A stretch of DNA of 6,275 nt from Propionivibrio sp. (GCA_017990155.1 JAGNOM010000172.1:1-6275); one strand, 5' to 3'. Counted from the stretch's first letter, positions 1 through 6,275 are shown. Made by a program: numbers and translations. Notes: generated by a model not told the origin, from the letters alone.

Positions 1-914
1 GCTCGCGTTACGAGACGCCGCTCGGCTTCCGCATTCCCGGCAAGGTTTCCGCCCGGCTGGTGGATGCCGGCGCGCGCGTCAAAAGCGGCGACGTGCTGAT
101 GCGCCTCGATCCAGTGGATACCGCGCTCACGGCAGCGTCGGCGAAGGCACAACTGGATCTGGCGAAAGCCGACGTCGAGCGTTACCGCGAACTGCGCGAC
201 AAGAACTTCGTCAGTCAGGCGGTTCTGGACGCCAAGGAAACGGCTTACAAGGCGACGAAGGCGCAGGCCGATCTGGCCGCCAATCAAAGCGCCTACACCG
301 AATTGCGCGCTGATCAGGATGGCGTGGTTGCTCAGGTGGCGGCGGAAGTTGGTCAGGTGGTCGCCGCAGGACAAGCAGTCGTCCGTCTCGCGCGCACCGA
401 CGTGCTCGAAGTGGCATTCGCCGTCCCCGAAACGCGCGCGCAGGCGGTGCGTTCCCTGAAAGTGGCAGAGGTCGGCCTGTGGACCGAAGGCAGCCGGCGT
501 TATTCGGCCGCGTTGCGCGAACTCTCCGCCGTGGCCGATCCACTGACGCGCACCTACGCGGCGCGGGTGTCGATTCTCGATCCCGATGAACACGTGATGC
601 TCGGCATGACGGCGAATGTGACGTTTCCGGGCGAGACCGGCGGCGTCGGCGCGAGCGGCACGGCGTCGCGCATCCAGGTGCCGTTGACGGCGATCTTCCA
701 GCAGGAGGGCAAGCCGGCGCTGTGGGTCGTCGCGCCGGACCAGACGATCGCCTTGCGTCCGGTCAAGGTCGCGAGCTTCGGCGAGGTGACGGCGGTACTG
801 GAAAGCGGCGTCGCGGTCGGCGAACGGATCGTCGTCGCCGGCGTGCACAAGCTGAACGCCGGCGAGAAGATCAAGGCCGTCGATCAACTGCCCAAGGCGC
901 CGCTCGTGCCATGA
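1..914 (+). CDS. RND efflux periplasmic adaptor (membrane fusion protein), 5'-truncated by the window edge
   Basis: Periplasmic adaptor that links an inner-membrane RND pump to an outer-membrane channel. The frame is open from the left edge (first full codon at position 3), giving 303 visible residues. The GTG at 60 lies inside the first lipoyl half, so it is not the start; the signal peptide or lipoprotein leader is outside the window. Visible order, numbered from position 3: first biotinyl-lipoyl half with the FRIPGKV strand and the GARVKSGDVLMRLD turn (about 9-39); an Ala/Lys/Gln-rich alpha-helical hairpin (about 40-98), short for the family; second lipoyl half with LRADQDGVV and GQVVAAGQAVVRL (about 99-130); beta-barrel domain ending in LGMTANVTF (about 133-205); and a membrane-proximal domain with VPLTAIFQQEGKPALWVV and GERIVVAGVHKLNAGEKI. 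The stop overlaps the start of the next gene, the pump, which is its obvious partner. Family is confident; substrate is unknown. Confidence 0.95.
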   Translation, partial: SRYETPLGFRIPGKVSARLVDAGARVKSGDVLMRLDPVDTALTAASAKAQLDLAKADVERYRELRDKNFVSQAVLDAKETAYKATKAQADLAANQSAYTELRADQDGVVAQVAAEVGQVVAAGQAVVRLARTDVLEVAFAVPETRAQAVRSLKVAEVGLWTEGSRRYSAALRELSAVADPLTRTYAARVSILDPDEHVMLGMTANVTFPGETGGVGASGTASRIQVPLTAIFQQEGKPALWVVAPDQTIALRPVKVASFGEVTAVLESGVAVGERIVVAGVHKLNAGEKIKAVDQLPKAPLVP

Positions 915-3900
915 CGCACCTCAACCTTTCCGAATGGGGGCTGCGCCATCGCTCGATGATCGCTTATCTGATCATCGTCATGATGGTCGGCGGCGTGTTT
1001 TCCTACTTCAAGCTCGGCCGCGCCGAGGACCCGGACTTCACCTTCAAGGCGATGGTCGTGCGAACGCTGTGGCCGGGGGCGACGGCGCAGGAAGTCGAGC
1101 AGCAGGTCACCGAACGCATTGAGAAGAAGCTGCAGGAAGTGCCGTGGGCCGACGTCATCCGCTCGAACTCGAAGTCCGGCGAATCGCTGGTCTTCATCAT
1201 CCTCAAGGACTACACGCCGAAGAAGGAAGTGCCGGAGGCGTGGTACCAGGTGCGCAAGAAGCTCGGCGACATCCGGCATACCTTTCCCGCCGGCATCCAG
1301 GGGCCGTTCATCAACGATGAGTTCGGCGACACCTTCATCAACATCTTCGCGCTGACCGGCGACGGCTTCGACCTCGCTCGCCTGCGCGAGGAAGCCGACC
1401 GCGTGGCGCGCGAGTTGCGCCAGGTGCCGGACGTGAAGAAGGTCGAACTCGTCGGCGTGCAGGACGAAAAAGTATTCGTCGAAATCTCGAGTGCGAAGCT
1501 GGCCACGCTCGGCCTCGATCCGTCGGCGATCTTCGACGCCTTGCAGCGCCAGAACGCGATGGCGCCTTCGGGCTATTTCGAGACCGAAAGCGACCGCGTG
1601 CGTTTGCGCGTGTCGGGCGAATTCACCTCCGAGCATAGCGTGCGCGAGATCGGTATTCAGGCCAATGGGCAGTTTTTCCGTCTCGGCGATATTGCGACCG
1701 TCAAGCGTGGCTACGTCGATCCGCCGGCGCCGCGTATGCGCGTCAAGGGCGAACCGGCGATCGGCGTCGCAGTCGCCATGAACAAGGGTAGCGATGTGAT
1801 CAAGATCGGCGAACGCCTGCGCGCCGAGGTGGCGCGTCTGCAGGCCGATCTGCCGACCGGCATCGACATCCATGTCGTCGCCGATCAGCCGCAAGTCGTC
1901 CAGCAGTCGATCAATCTCTTCATGTCGTCCTTGCTGGAAGCCGTCGTCATCGTCCTCGCGGTGTCCTTCCTCAGTCTCGGCTTGCGCACGGGTACCGTGG
2001 TCGCCCTGTCGATTCCACTGGTGCTGGCGATTACCTTCCTGATGATGGAGGTGTTCGGTATCGACCTACAGCGCATTTCGCTTGGCGCGTTGATCATCGC
2101 GCTCGGCCTGCTGGTCGATGACGCGATCATCGCGGTCGAGATGATGGTGGTGAAGATGGAGCAGGGCTGGGACCGCTTTCGCGCCGCGACCTTTGCTTAT
2201 ACGTCGACGGCCTTTCCGATGCTGACGGGCACGCTCATCACCGCGGCCGGCTTCATGCCGGTCGGCTTTGCCAAATCTGCCGCGGGGGAGTACGCCTTCT
2301 CGATCTTCGCCGTGGTGACAATCGCGCTAATCGTCTCCTGGGTCGTCGCTGTCGTCTTCACGCCCTATCTCGGCTACAAGATTCTCGATGCCAAGAAGCT
2401 GCATGCCAAGGCGCAGCAGCACGGCGAAGATATTTACGAGACGCCCTTCTATCGGCGTATGCGCGCCAGTGTCGAGTGGTGTGTGCGCCGCCGCTGGCGG
2501 GTCATCATCGCCACCGTGCTGGTGTTCGTCCTCTCGCTTGTCGCCCTCGGCGCGGGCGTGCAGAAGCAGTTCTTCCCGGCGTCGGCGCGCCTGGAACTGC
2601 TCGTCGACCTGTGGCTGCCGCAAGGTTCCTCGCTCAAGGCAACCGAGGCGCAGGCGCGGAGAGTCGAGCAAAAACTGCTCAGTGATCCTGAGATGAAAGC
2701 GTCGATCAAGGAGTTTGTCAGCTACATCGGTAACGGCAGTCCGCGCTTCTACTTGCCGCTCGACCAGCAGCTGTTCAATGACAACTTCGCGCAGTTCGTC
2801 GTTGTGACGCATGACATCGAAGCACGCGAGGATCTGAAACGCCGGCTTGAATCGTATTTCGCGACCGACAGCGCCGACTGGCAGGGGGGGCTGGCCAACA
2901 TCCGCGCGCGCGTTCTGCGCCTGGAGAACGGACCACCGGTCGGCTTCCCGATCCAGTTCCGCGTCTCAGGCGAGGATCTGACCGAGCTGCGCCGCGCTGC
3001 GGAGCAAGTGGCAACGGTCATGCGCGCCAACCGGCACGTGAAGGACGTCAACTTCGACTGGAACGAAATGGGCAAGTCGGTTCGCCTCGACGTCGACCAG
3101 GATCGTGCGCGTGCGCTTGGCGTCAGTACGCTCGACCTGTCGAACTCGATCAATCTTCTGCTTGCGGGGACGACGATCACGCAGATGCGCGAAGGCGATC
3201 AGCTGGTCGATGTCGTCGTTCGGGCGAGTGGCGACCAGCGCGCCCGCATTTCAGCATTGGAGGACATCAACATTCGTACGTCGAATGGCCGCTACGTGCC
3301 GCTCGCGCAAGTGGCGAAGGTCGATTATGAACTTGAGAATGTCCTGATCAATCGGCGCAATCGCCTGCCGACCATCACCGTGCGCGCCGACATCCGCGAC
3401 AACGTGCAGGCGCCGGTCGTTTCCGCGCAGATCAATCCGCAACTCGACGCCGTGCGGGCAAAACTGCCGCCCGGCTTCCGCATCGAACTCGGTGGCGCGA
3501 CCGAGGAATCGGCCAAAGGCGAGAACTCGATCAAGGCCGTGTTGCCGTGGATGCTGATCGTCGTCATCACGCTCCTGATGATCCAGCTACAGAACATCGG
3601 GCGGACAGTGCTCGTGCTTCTCACGGCACCGCTCGGCCTGATCGGCGTGGCGATCGCGCTGCTCGCCTTCAACGTGCCGTTCGGCTTCGTCGCCAATCTC
3701 GGCGTGATTGCGCTGTTCGGCATGATCATGCGCAACTCGGTGATACTCGTCGATCAGATCGAACAGGACGAGAAGGCCGGCAAGTCGACGTGGGAGGCGA
3801 TCGTCGGGTCGACCGTTCGCCGCTTCCGGCCGATCATGCTCACGGCTGCCGCGGCGATCCTGGCGATGATCCCGTTGACGCGCAGCGTCTTCTGGGGGCC

Positions 3901-4003
3901 GATGGCTGTGGCGATCATGGGCGGCCTGATTGTGGCGACCTTGCTGACCGTGTTCTTCCTCCCGGCGCTATATGCTGCGTGGTATCGGGTGAAGATCGGG
4001 TAA
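911..4003 (+). CDS. RND (HAE-1/AcrB-type) multidrug efflux permease, TriC/MexK-like subgroup
   Basis: Inner-membrane proton-driven pump, 1030 residues (AcrB has 1049), apparently full length. The frame is open back to 722, but ATG 911 is chosen because it overlaps the adaptor stop (ATGA) and gives the usual amphipathic N-terminus followed by TM1 (about 16-35). Twelve membrane segments can be placed: TM2-6 at about 334-357, 361-385, 390-412, 434-454 and 461-490, TM7 at 529-550, and TM8-12 at about 876-897, 901-923, 926-950, 973-992 and 998-1023. Two large periplasmic porter/docking loops lie between TM1-TM2 and TM7-TM8. Proton-relay residues by motif alignment with AcrB: D403 and D404 (LLVDDAI; AcrB D407/D408), R941 in MRNSVILVD (AcrB K940), R971 and T978 in RFRPIMLT (same numbers in AcrB). 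The N-terminal AEDPDF and PGATAQEVEQQV signatures fit the TriC/MexK-like branch. Only a weak AAGG (894-897) precedes the start, so translation is probably coupled to the adaptor. Drug, biocide and solvent export are all possible substrates. Confidence 0.96.
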   Translation: MTHLNLSEWGLRHRSMIAYLIIVMMVGGVFSYFKLGRAEDPDFTFKAMVVRTLWPGATAQEVEQQVTERIEKKLQEVPWADVIRSNSKSGESLVFIILKDYTPKKEVPEAWYQVRKKLGDIRHTFPAGIQGPFINDEFGDTFINIFALTGDGFDLARLREEADRVARELRQVPDVKKVELVGVQDEKVFVEISSAKLATLGLDPSAIFDALQRQNAMAPSGYFETESDRVRLRVSGEFTSEHSVREIGIQANGQFFRLGDIATVKRGYVDPPAPRMRVKGEPAIGVAVAMNKGSDVIKIGERLRAEVARLQADLPTGIDIHVVADQPQVVQQSINLFMSSLLEAVVIVLAVSFLSLGLRTGTVVALSIPLVLAITFLMMEVFGIDLQRISLGALIIALGLLVDDAIIAVEMMVVKMEQGWDRFRAATFAYTSTAFPMLTGTLITAAGFMPVGFAKSAAGEYAFSIFAVVTIALIVSWVVAVVFTPYLGYKILDAKKLHAKAQQHGEDIYETPFYRRMRASVEWCVRRRWRVIIATVLVFVLSLVALGAGVQKQFFPASARLELLVDLWLPQGSSLKATEAQARRVEQKLLSDPEMKASIKEFVSYIGNGSPRFYLPLDQQLFNDNFAQFVVVTHDIEAREDLKRRLESYFATDSADWQGGLANIRARVLRLENGPPVGFPIQFRVSGEDLTELRRAAEQVATVMRANRHVKDVNFDWNEMGKSVRLDVDQDRARALGVSTLDLSNSINLLLAGTTITQMREGDQLVDVVVRASGDQRARISALEDINIRTSNGRYVPLAQVAKVDYELENVLINRRNRLPTITVRADIRDNVQAPVVSAQINPQLDAVRAKLPPGFRIELGGATEESAKGENSIKAVLPWMLIVVITLLMIQLQNIGRTVLVLLTAPLGLIGVAIALLAFNVPFGFVANLGVIALFGMIMRNSVILVDQIEQDEKAGKSTWEAIVGSTVRRFRPIMLTAAAAILAMIPLTRSVFWGPMAVAIMGGLIVATLLTVFFLPALYAAWYRVKIG

Positions 4004-4021
4004 AGGTATAATTCCGCTCTG

Positions 4022-4051
4022 TTGAACTAATGTATATTAGTTTGTGCTAAT
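4022..4051 (+). promoter_or_regulatory. Putative sigma-70 promoter for the methyltransferase-tolC unit
   Basis: The 72-bp gap after the permease is clearly AT-rich compared with the genes. TTGAAC at 4022-4027 matches four of six bases of a -35 box. After an 18-bp spacer, GCTAAT at 4046-4051 matches four of six bases of a -10 box and carries an extended-10 TG at 4043-4044. Transcription would begin near 4058, leaving a leader of about 18 nt that holds only the ribosome binding site. A perfect TATAAT at 4007-4012, just after the permease stop, is an alternative -10 but has no recognisable -35 or extended element. Assignment is by eye from consensus only. Confidence 0.4.
4025..4042. repeat. Perfect palindrome (7-bp arms, 4-bp centre), operator candidate
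   Basis: AACTAAT (4025-4031), GTAT (4032-4035), ATTAGTT (4036-4042): the arms are exact reverse complements. A further CTAAT follows at 4047-4051, so CTAAT/ATTAG occurs three times in 25 bp, and TTAG (4038-4041) with CTAA (4047-4050) forms a second, imperfect spaced dyad. The palindrome fills most of the spacer of the putative promoter, where a bound dimer would block RNA polymerase. AT-rich dyads of this size are typical targets of MarR- or TetR-type regulators, which often control efflux genes, but no regulator gene is in the window. As RNA it would form only a weak A-U stem with no following U-run, so it is not a good terminator. Confidence 0.5.
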
Positions 4052-4065
4052 ATTTAATTCGTGAC

Positions 4066-4070
4066 GAGGA
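4066..4070 (+). promoter_or_regulatory. Ribosome binding site deciding the methyltransferase start
   Basis: GAGGA lies 5 nt before ATG 4076. The GTG at 4061 would put this motif inside the coding region and has no Shine-Dalgarno of its own; the ATG at 4091 has none at a suitable distance. This favours 4076 as the start. Confidence 0.65.
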
Positions 4071-4075
4071 ACGCC

Positions 4076-4756
4076 ATGGCCGCAGCGACAATGAACATCG
4101 AACAAGCACGTTTCAACATGATCCAGCAGCAAATCCGTCCGTGGGAAGTGCTCGATCCCGACGTCCTGGACCTGCTGGCGATCGTCAAGCGTGAAGATTT
4201 CGTTCCGGCCGCGCACAAGGACTTGGCATTCGCCGACGTCGAGATTCCGCTCAAGGAAAACGCCCAGGCCAGCCAGATCATGCTGGCGCCGAAAATTGAA
4301 GCGCGCATGCTGCAGGCGCTCGGGATCCGCAACACCGACACGGTGCTCGAAATCGGCGCCGGCAGCGGTTTCATGGCGGCGCTTCTGGCAGCCAGGGCCG
4401 AGTTTGTCTATGCCGTTGAAATCGACCCGGAACTCGTCGAGACGGCGCGTAACAACCTCAAGCACGCCGGCGTGGCCAACGTCAGCGTCGATCTCGGCGA
4501 CGGCGCCCAGGGCTGGCCGCTCTATACGCCGTATGACGCGATCGTGGTCTCGGGTTCGATGCCGGTGCTGCCCGATGCGCTGCTCAAGCAGCTCAAGATC
4601 GGCGGTCGCCTCGTCGCCATCGTCGGCGAAGCGCCCGTCATGCAGATGCAACTGGTGACACGCACCGAAGAAGACGCGTTCAATACGGTCGTCGTTCTCG
4701 AAACGGTCGTGGCGCCGCTCGAAAATACTGCGCAGCGCGACAAGTTCGTTTTCTAG
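4076..4756 (+). CDS. Divergent protein-L-isoaspartate O-methyltransferase (PCMT) family protein
   Basis: Cytoplasmic SAM-dependent methyltransferase, 226 residues. Classical PCMT methylates isoaspartyl residues in damaged proteins. The start is ATG 4076 (GAGGA 5 nt upstream); the internal ATG at 4091 (MNIEQARFNMI) is a possible alternative. Family features: RPWEVLD (21-27); KREDFVP (38-44); SAM motif I VLEIGAGSG (90-98); the acidic ribose-binding residue E115 in AVEID; the GDG motif (141-143); YDAIVVSGSMPVLP (153-166); and LKIGGRLVAIVG (173-184). Odd feature: the catalytic segment, TISQP in E. coli Pcm (GQTISQP), aligns with IMLAP (68-72), so the Thr and Ser are absent and position 70 is Leu. 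SAM binding looks intact, but isoaspartate repair is uncertain, so I give no pcm symbol. It sits 20 bp before tolC and is probably co-transcribed with it, suggesting a role linked to the envelope or efflux, though this is inference. Confidence 0.85.
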   Translation: MAAATMNIEQARFNMIQQQIRPWEVLDPDVLDLLAIVKREDFVPAAHKDLAFADVEIPLKENAQASQIMLAPKIEARMLQALGIRNTDTVLEIGAGSGFMAALLAARAEFVYAVEIDPELVETARNNLKHAGVANVSVDLGDGAQGWPLYTPYDAIVVSGSMPVLPDALLKQLKIGGRLVAIVGEAPVMQMQLVTRTEEDAFNTVVVLETVVAPLENTAQRDKFVF

Positions 4757-4763
4757 CATCCAA

Positions 4764-4769
4764 AGAGGG
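4764..4769 (+). promoter_or_regulatory. Ribosome binding site of tolC
   Basis: AGAGGG sits 7 nt before ATG 4777 within the 20-bp gap after the methyltransferase stop. It supports this start and an operon arrangement. Confidence 0.7.
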
Positions 4770-4776
4770 CAGCATC

Positions 4777-6102
4777 ATGAGACTGAAACCGTCGGCAATT
4801 CGCTTTTCTCTGCTTCTCGGGACCTTGTTCTCGGTGGCGCCGGCGTTCTCTGCAGATCTCTCGCAGGTCTACCGCGAGGCTCTGGTCAATGATGCGCAGT
4901 ACGCCGAAGCACGCGCCAAGGCGGAAGCCGGGCGCGAGAAGTTGCCGCAGGGCTTGTCGGGTTTGCTGCCGACGATTGGTGCGTCGGCCAATACGGTGGG
5001 GAACGACAACACGTATCACCCGAATGGCGCGCCAACGAGCCGCAACGGCTTCAATTCGAACGGCTACATGCTGACCCTGAGCCAGCCGATCTTCCGTTGG
5101 CAGAACTGGGTTCAGTACGACCAGGCCAAACTGCAGGTCGTGCAGACTGAAGCCAGTTTCGCGCAGGCGTCGCAGGATCTGGTCTTGCGCGTGGCCCAGG
5201 CCTATTTCGACGTGCTCTACGTGCAGGAAGTGCTGAAGGCGGTGCGTGCCAACAAGGAAGCGATCACGCAGCAGCTCGAACAAGCCAAGAAGAACTTCGA
5301 GGTCGGAACCGCGACCATCACGGATTCGCAGGAAGCGCAGTCGCGCTTTGATCTGGCGAGCGCGCAGGAGATTGCCGCGATCAACGAACTCGATGTTCGC
5401 CGCTATGCCTTGCGTCTCGTGGTTGGCAAGGATCCGGGCGAACTCAACGCGCTGAAGCCGGATGTGCAACTGACACAGCCGCAGCCGGCAACGATGGACA
5501 ACTGGGTCACGGCCGCAGAGACGAACAGCTTTGCCGTTCAAGTTCTGCAAGCCGCGGCGGAACTGGCGACCAAGGAAGTCGAGCGCACGCGCGCCGGGCA
5601 CTATCCGACGCTGGATGCGGTGGCCAATTACGGCCGGGCGAACAATACCAACGGCAACGACATCGACACCGATGTGCGCAACATCGGGCTTCAACTCAAC
5701 ATCCCGATTTTTCAGGGCGGCTACGTTAGCTCGAAAACGCGGGAAGCCGTGGCCAACCGGAGTGCCGCGCAATCGGCGCTGGACGGAGCGCGACGGAGCG
5801 CCACGCTGAATGCCCAGCAGTCTTTCCTCGGCGTGGTGAATGGGCTGGCACAGATCAAGGCGCTCGAAGCGGCGCTGGTGTCGAGCACGAGCGCGCTCGA
5901 ATCGAACAAGCTCGGCTACGAAGTCGGCGTGCGCATCAACATCGACGTGCTCAATGCCGAGAACCAGGTCTACGTAACGAAGCGCGACCTGGCCAAGGCG
6001 CGCTTCGACACGCTGCTTGCGCAACTCAAGCTCAAGGCGTCTGTTGGCGCATTGGGCGAGGCTGATCTCGAACAGATCAACCCCTTGTTTGTTACCCCGT
6101 AA
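4777..6102 (+). CDS. tolC: TolC-family outer-membrane efflux channel
   Basis: Trimeric outer-membrane/periplasmic exit duct for tripartite efflux pumps and type I secretion. 441 residues, apparently complete. Signal peptide 1 to about 25: basic MRLKPSAIR, hydrophobic core, cleavage near PAFSA. The mature start (LSQVYREAL) and SGLLPTIG match TolC. The family's internal duplication is visible: YFDVLY (143-148) with FEVGTATITD (174-183) and VVGKDPGEL in repeat one; FLGVV with YEVGVRINIDVL (381-392) and LKASVGALGEADL in repeat two. By motif alignment, the E. coli entrance-gate residues T152, D153, Y362, R367 and D371 correspond to T182, D183, Y381, R386 and D390, all kept; D374 is replaced by N393. 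The protein ends 13 residues after GEADL, without the long C-terminal tail of E. coli TolC (493-residue precursor). It follows the methyltransferase by 20 bp and can plausibly serve the RND pump upstream, as well as other pumps. Confidence 0.95.
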   Translation: MRLKPSAIRFSLLLGTLFSVAPAFSADLSQVYREALVNDAQYAEARAKAEAGREKLPQGLSGLLPTIGASANTVGNDNTYHPNGAPTSRNGFNSNGYMLTLSQPIFRWQNWVQYDQAKLQVVQTEASFAQASQDLVLRVAQAYFDVLYVQEVLKAVRANKEAITQQLEQAKKNFEVGTATITDSQEAQSRFDLASAQEIAAINELDVRRYALRLVVGKDPGELNALKPDVQLTQPQPATMDNWVTAAETNSFAVQVLQAAAELATKEVERTRAGHYPTLDAVANYGRANNTNGNDIDTDVRNIGLQLNIPIFQGGYVSSKTREAVANRSAAQSALDGARRSATLNAQQSFLGVVNGLAQIKALEAALVSSTSALESNKLGYEVGVRINIDVLNAENQVYVTKRDLAKARFDTLLAQLKLKASVGALGEADLEQINPLFVTP

Positions 6103-6107
6103 ACCGT

Positions 6108-6120
6108 GCGGTACGACCGC
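6108..6120. repeat. Small inverted repeat just after tolC
   Basis: GCGGT (6108-6112), ACG loop, ACCGC (6116-6120): a perfect 5-bp GC-rich stem starting 5 nt after the tolC stop. There is no T-run after it (TGACCGTCG follows), so it is not a standard intrinsic terminator. It could still pause transcription or protect the 3' end of the mRNA. Confidence 0.3.
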
Positions 6121-6232
6121 TGACCGTCGAAACGCCTTGTAGGAGCCCTAGATGGTCGCCCCCGTTTTGCCAAGCGTTCAATTGATGACGGTAAGCAGGT
6201 AAAGATTGCAGCCATAGATCCGGACTTTGATC

Positions 6233-6246
6233 GAGGCCATAGCCTC
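6233..6246. repeat. Small inverted repeat near the right edge
   Basis: GAGGC (6233-6237), CATA loop, GCCTC (6242-6246): a perfect 5-bp stem with no T-run after it on either strand. Repeats this short are expected by chance at moderate frequency, so function is doubtful. Confidence 0.2.
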
Positions 6247-6275
6247 TGTCCCTGATGGAATACGCTGGTCGATCC

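Larger units (their letters stand above)
6103..6275. other. Intergenic tail after tolC, no gene recognised
   Basis: 173 bases with no convincing complete gene. GC falls to about 50% in 6161-6260 (counted by hand). A - strand frame is open from the right edge to a TGA at 6178-6180 and encodes 31 residues ending in LYLLTVIN. It could be the C-terminus of a convergent gene entering from the right, but it is too short to identify and could be chance. A + strand ATG at 6255 lacks a ribosome binding site. The motif GTAAGCAGGTAAAG begins at 6191 (see findings). Confidence 0.4.

Noticed and set aside
722..910. N-terminal extension of the permease frame upstream of ATG 911
   Set aside because: The frame is open, but the residues are Arg/Gly-rich and out of frame with the conserved adaptor C-terminal region. 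ATG 911 gives the family-typical N-terminus and an ATGA overlap.
884..1894. Long - strand open frame (336 codons) opposite the permease
   Set aside because: It is Asp/His/Arg/Leu-rich low-complexity translation, fully antisense to conserved RND sequence and without family motifs. A GC-driven shadow.
2884..2890. Run of seven G in the permease coding region (possible phase-variation tract)
   Set aside because: Frame is intact (codons CAG GGG GGG CTG) and the run is short for slippage-mediated switching in a GC-rich gene. No other sign of phase variation.
4025..4042. Palindrome as an intrinsic terminator of the pump operon
   Set aside because: The stem is mostly A-U and is followed by GTGCTAAT rather than a U-run, so it would be a very weak terminator; an operator role fits better.
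4037..4759. - strand open frame (240 codons) opposite the methyltransferase
   Set aside because: It overlaps a gene with clear SAM-binding motifs and a good ribosome binding site; its own translation has no recognisable features and it would run through the intergenic promoter region.
4753..6024. Long - strand open frame (423 codons) opposite tolC
   Set aside because: It mirrors the codon positions of a strongly supported TolC gene; the translation is Arg/His/Gln/Leu-rich with no recognisable domain. Long antisense frames are common in GC-rich DNA.
5970..6215. - strand open frame (81 codons) across the tolC end and tail
   Set aside because: About half of it is antisense to the conserved TolC C-terminus and the product is Arg/Ser/Ala-rich without motifs or a ribosome binding site.

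Overview
The window is GC-rich (estimated by eye at a little above 60%) and gene-dense. All four real genes lie on the + strand. The gene set and protein style suggest a Gram-negative proteobacterium, most likely a betaproteobacterium (Rhodocyclales-like is my best guess). The clues are a TolC channel preceded by a divergent isoaspartate-methyltransferase-like gene and the wording of the RND pump. No rRNA or other phylogenetic marker is present, so this placement is an inference.

Layout: (1) positions 1-914, the 3' part of an RND periplasmic adaptor (membrane fusion protein), cut by the left edge; (2) 911-4003, a complete 1030-residue inner-membrane RND permease that overlaps the adaptor by an ATGA junction; (3) 4004-4075, a short AT-rich intergenic region with a putative promoter and a perfect 7-bp-arm palindrome; (4) 4076-4756, a 226-residue SAM-dependent methyltransferase of the protein-L-isoaspartate O-methyltransferase (PCMT) family in which the hallmark TIS active-site motif is missing; (5) 4777-6102, a 441-residue TolC-type outer-membrane channel; (6) 6103-6275, a tail of about 50% GC with no recognisable gene, two small hairpins and an uncertain possible element boundary.

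The adaptor, permease and TolC together supply all three parts of a tripartite efflux pump spanning inner membrane, periplasm and outer membrane. The adaptor and permease are almost certainly one translationally coupled transcript. The methyltransferase and tolC are 20 bp apart and probably form a second unit with its own promoter in the 72-bp gap, though read-through from the pump genes is possible because no convincing terminator lies between them.

I see no wholly new system. The points most worth a second look are the operator-like palindrome inside the promoter spacer of the methyltransferase-tolC unit, the altered catalytic motif of the methyltransferase and its pairing with tolC, and two single-residue departures from the textbook pump (Lys to Arg in the permease proton relay; Asp to Asn in the TolC entrance ring).
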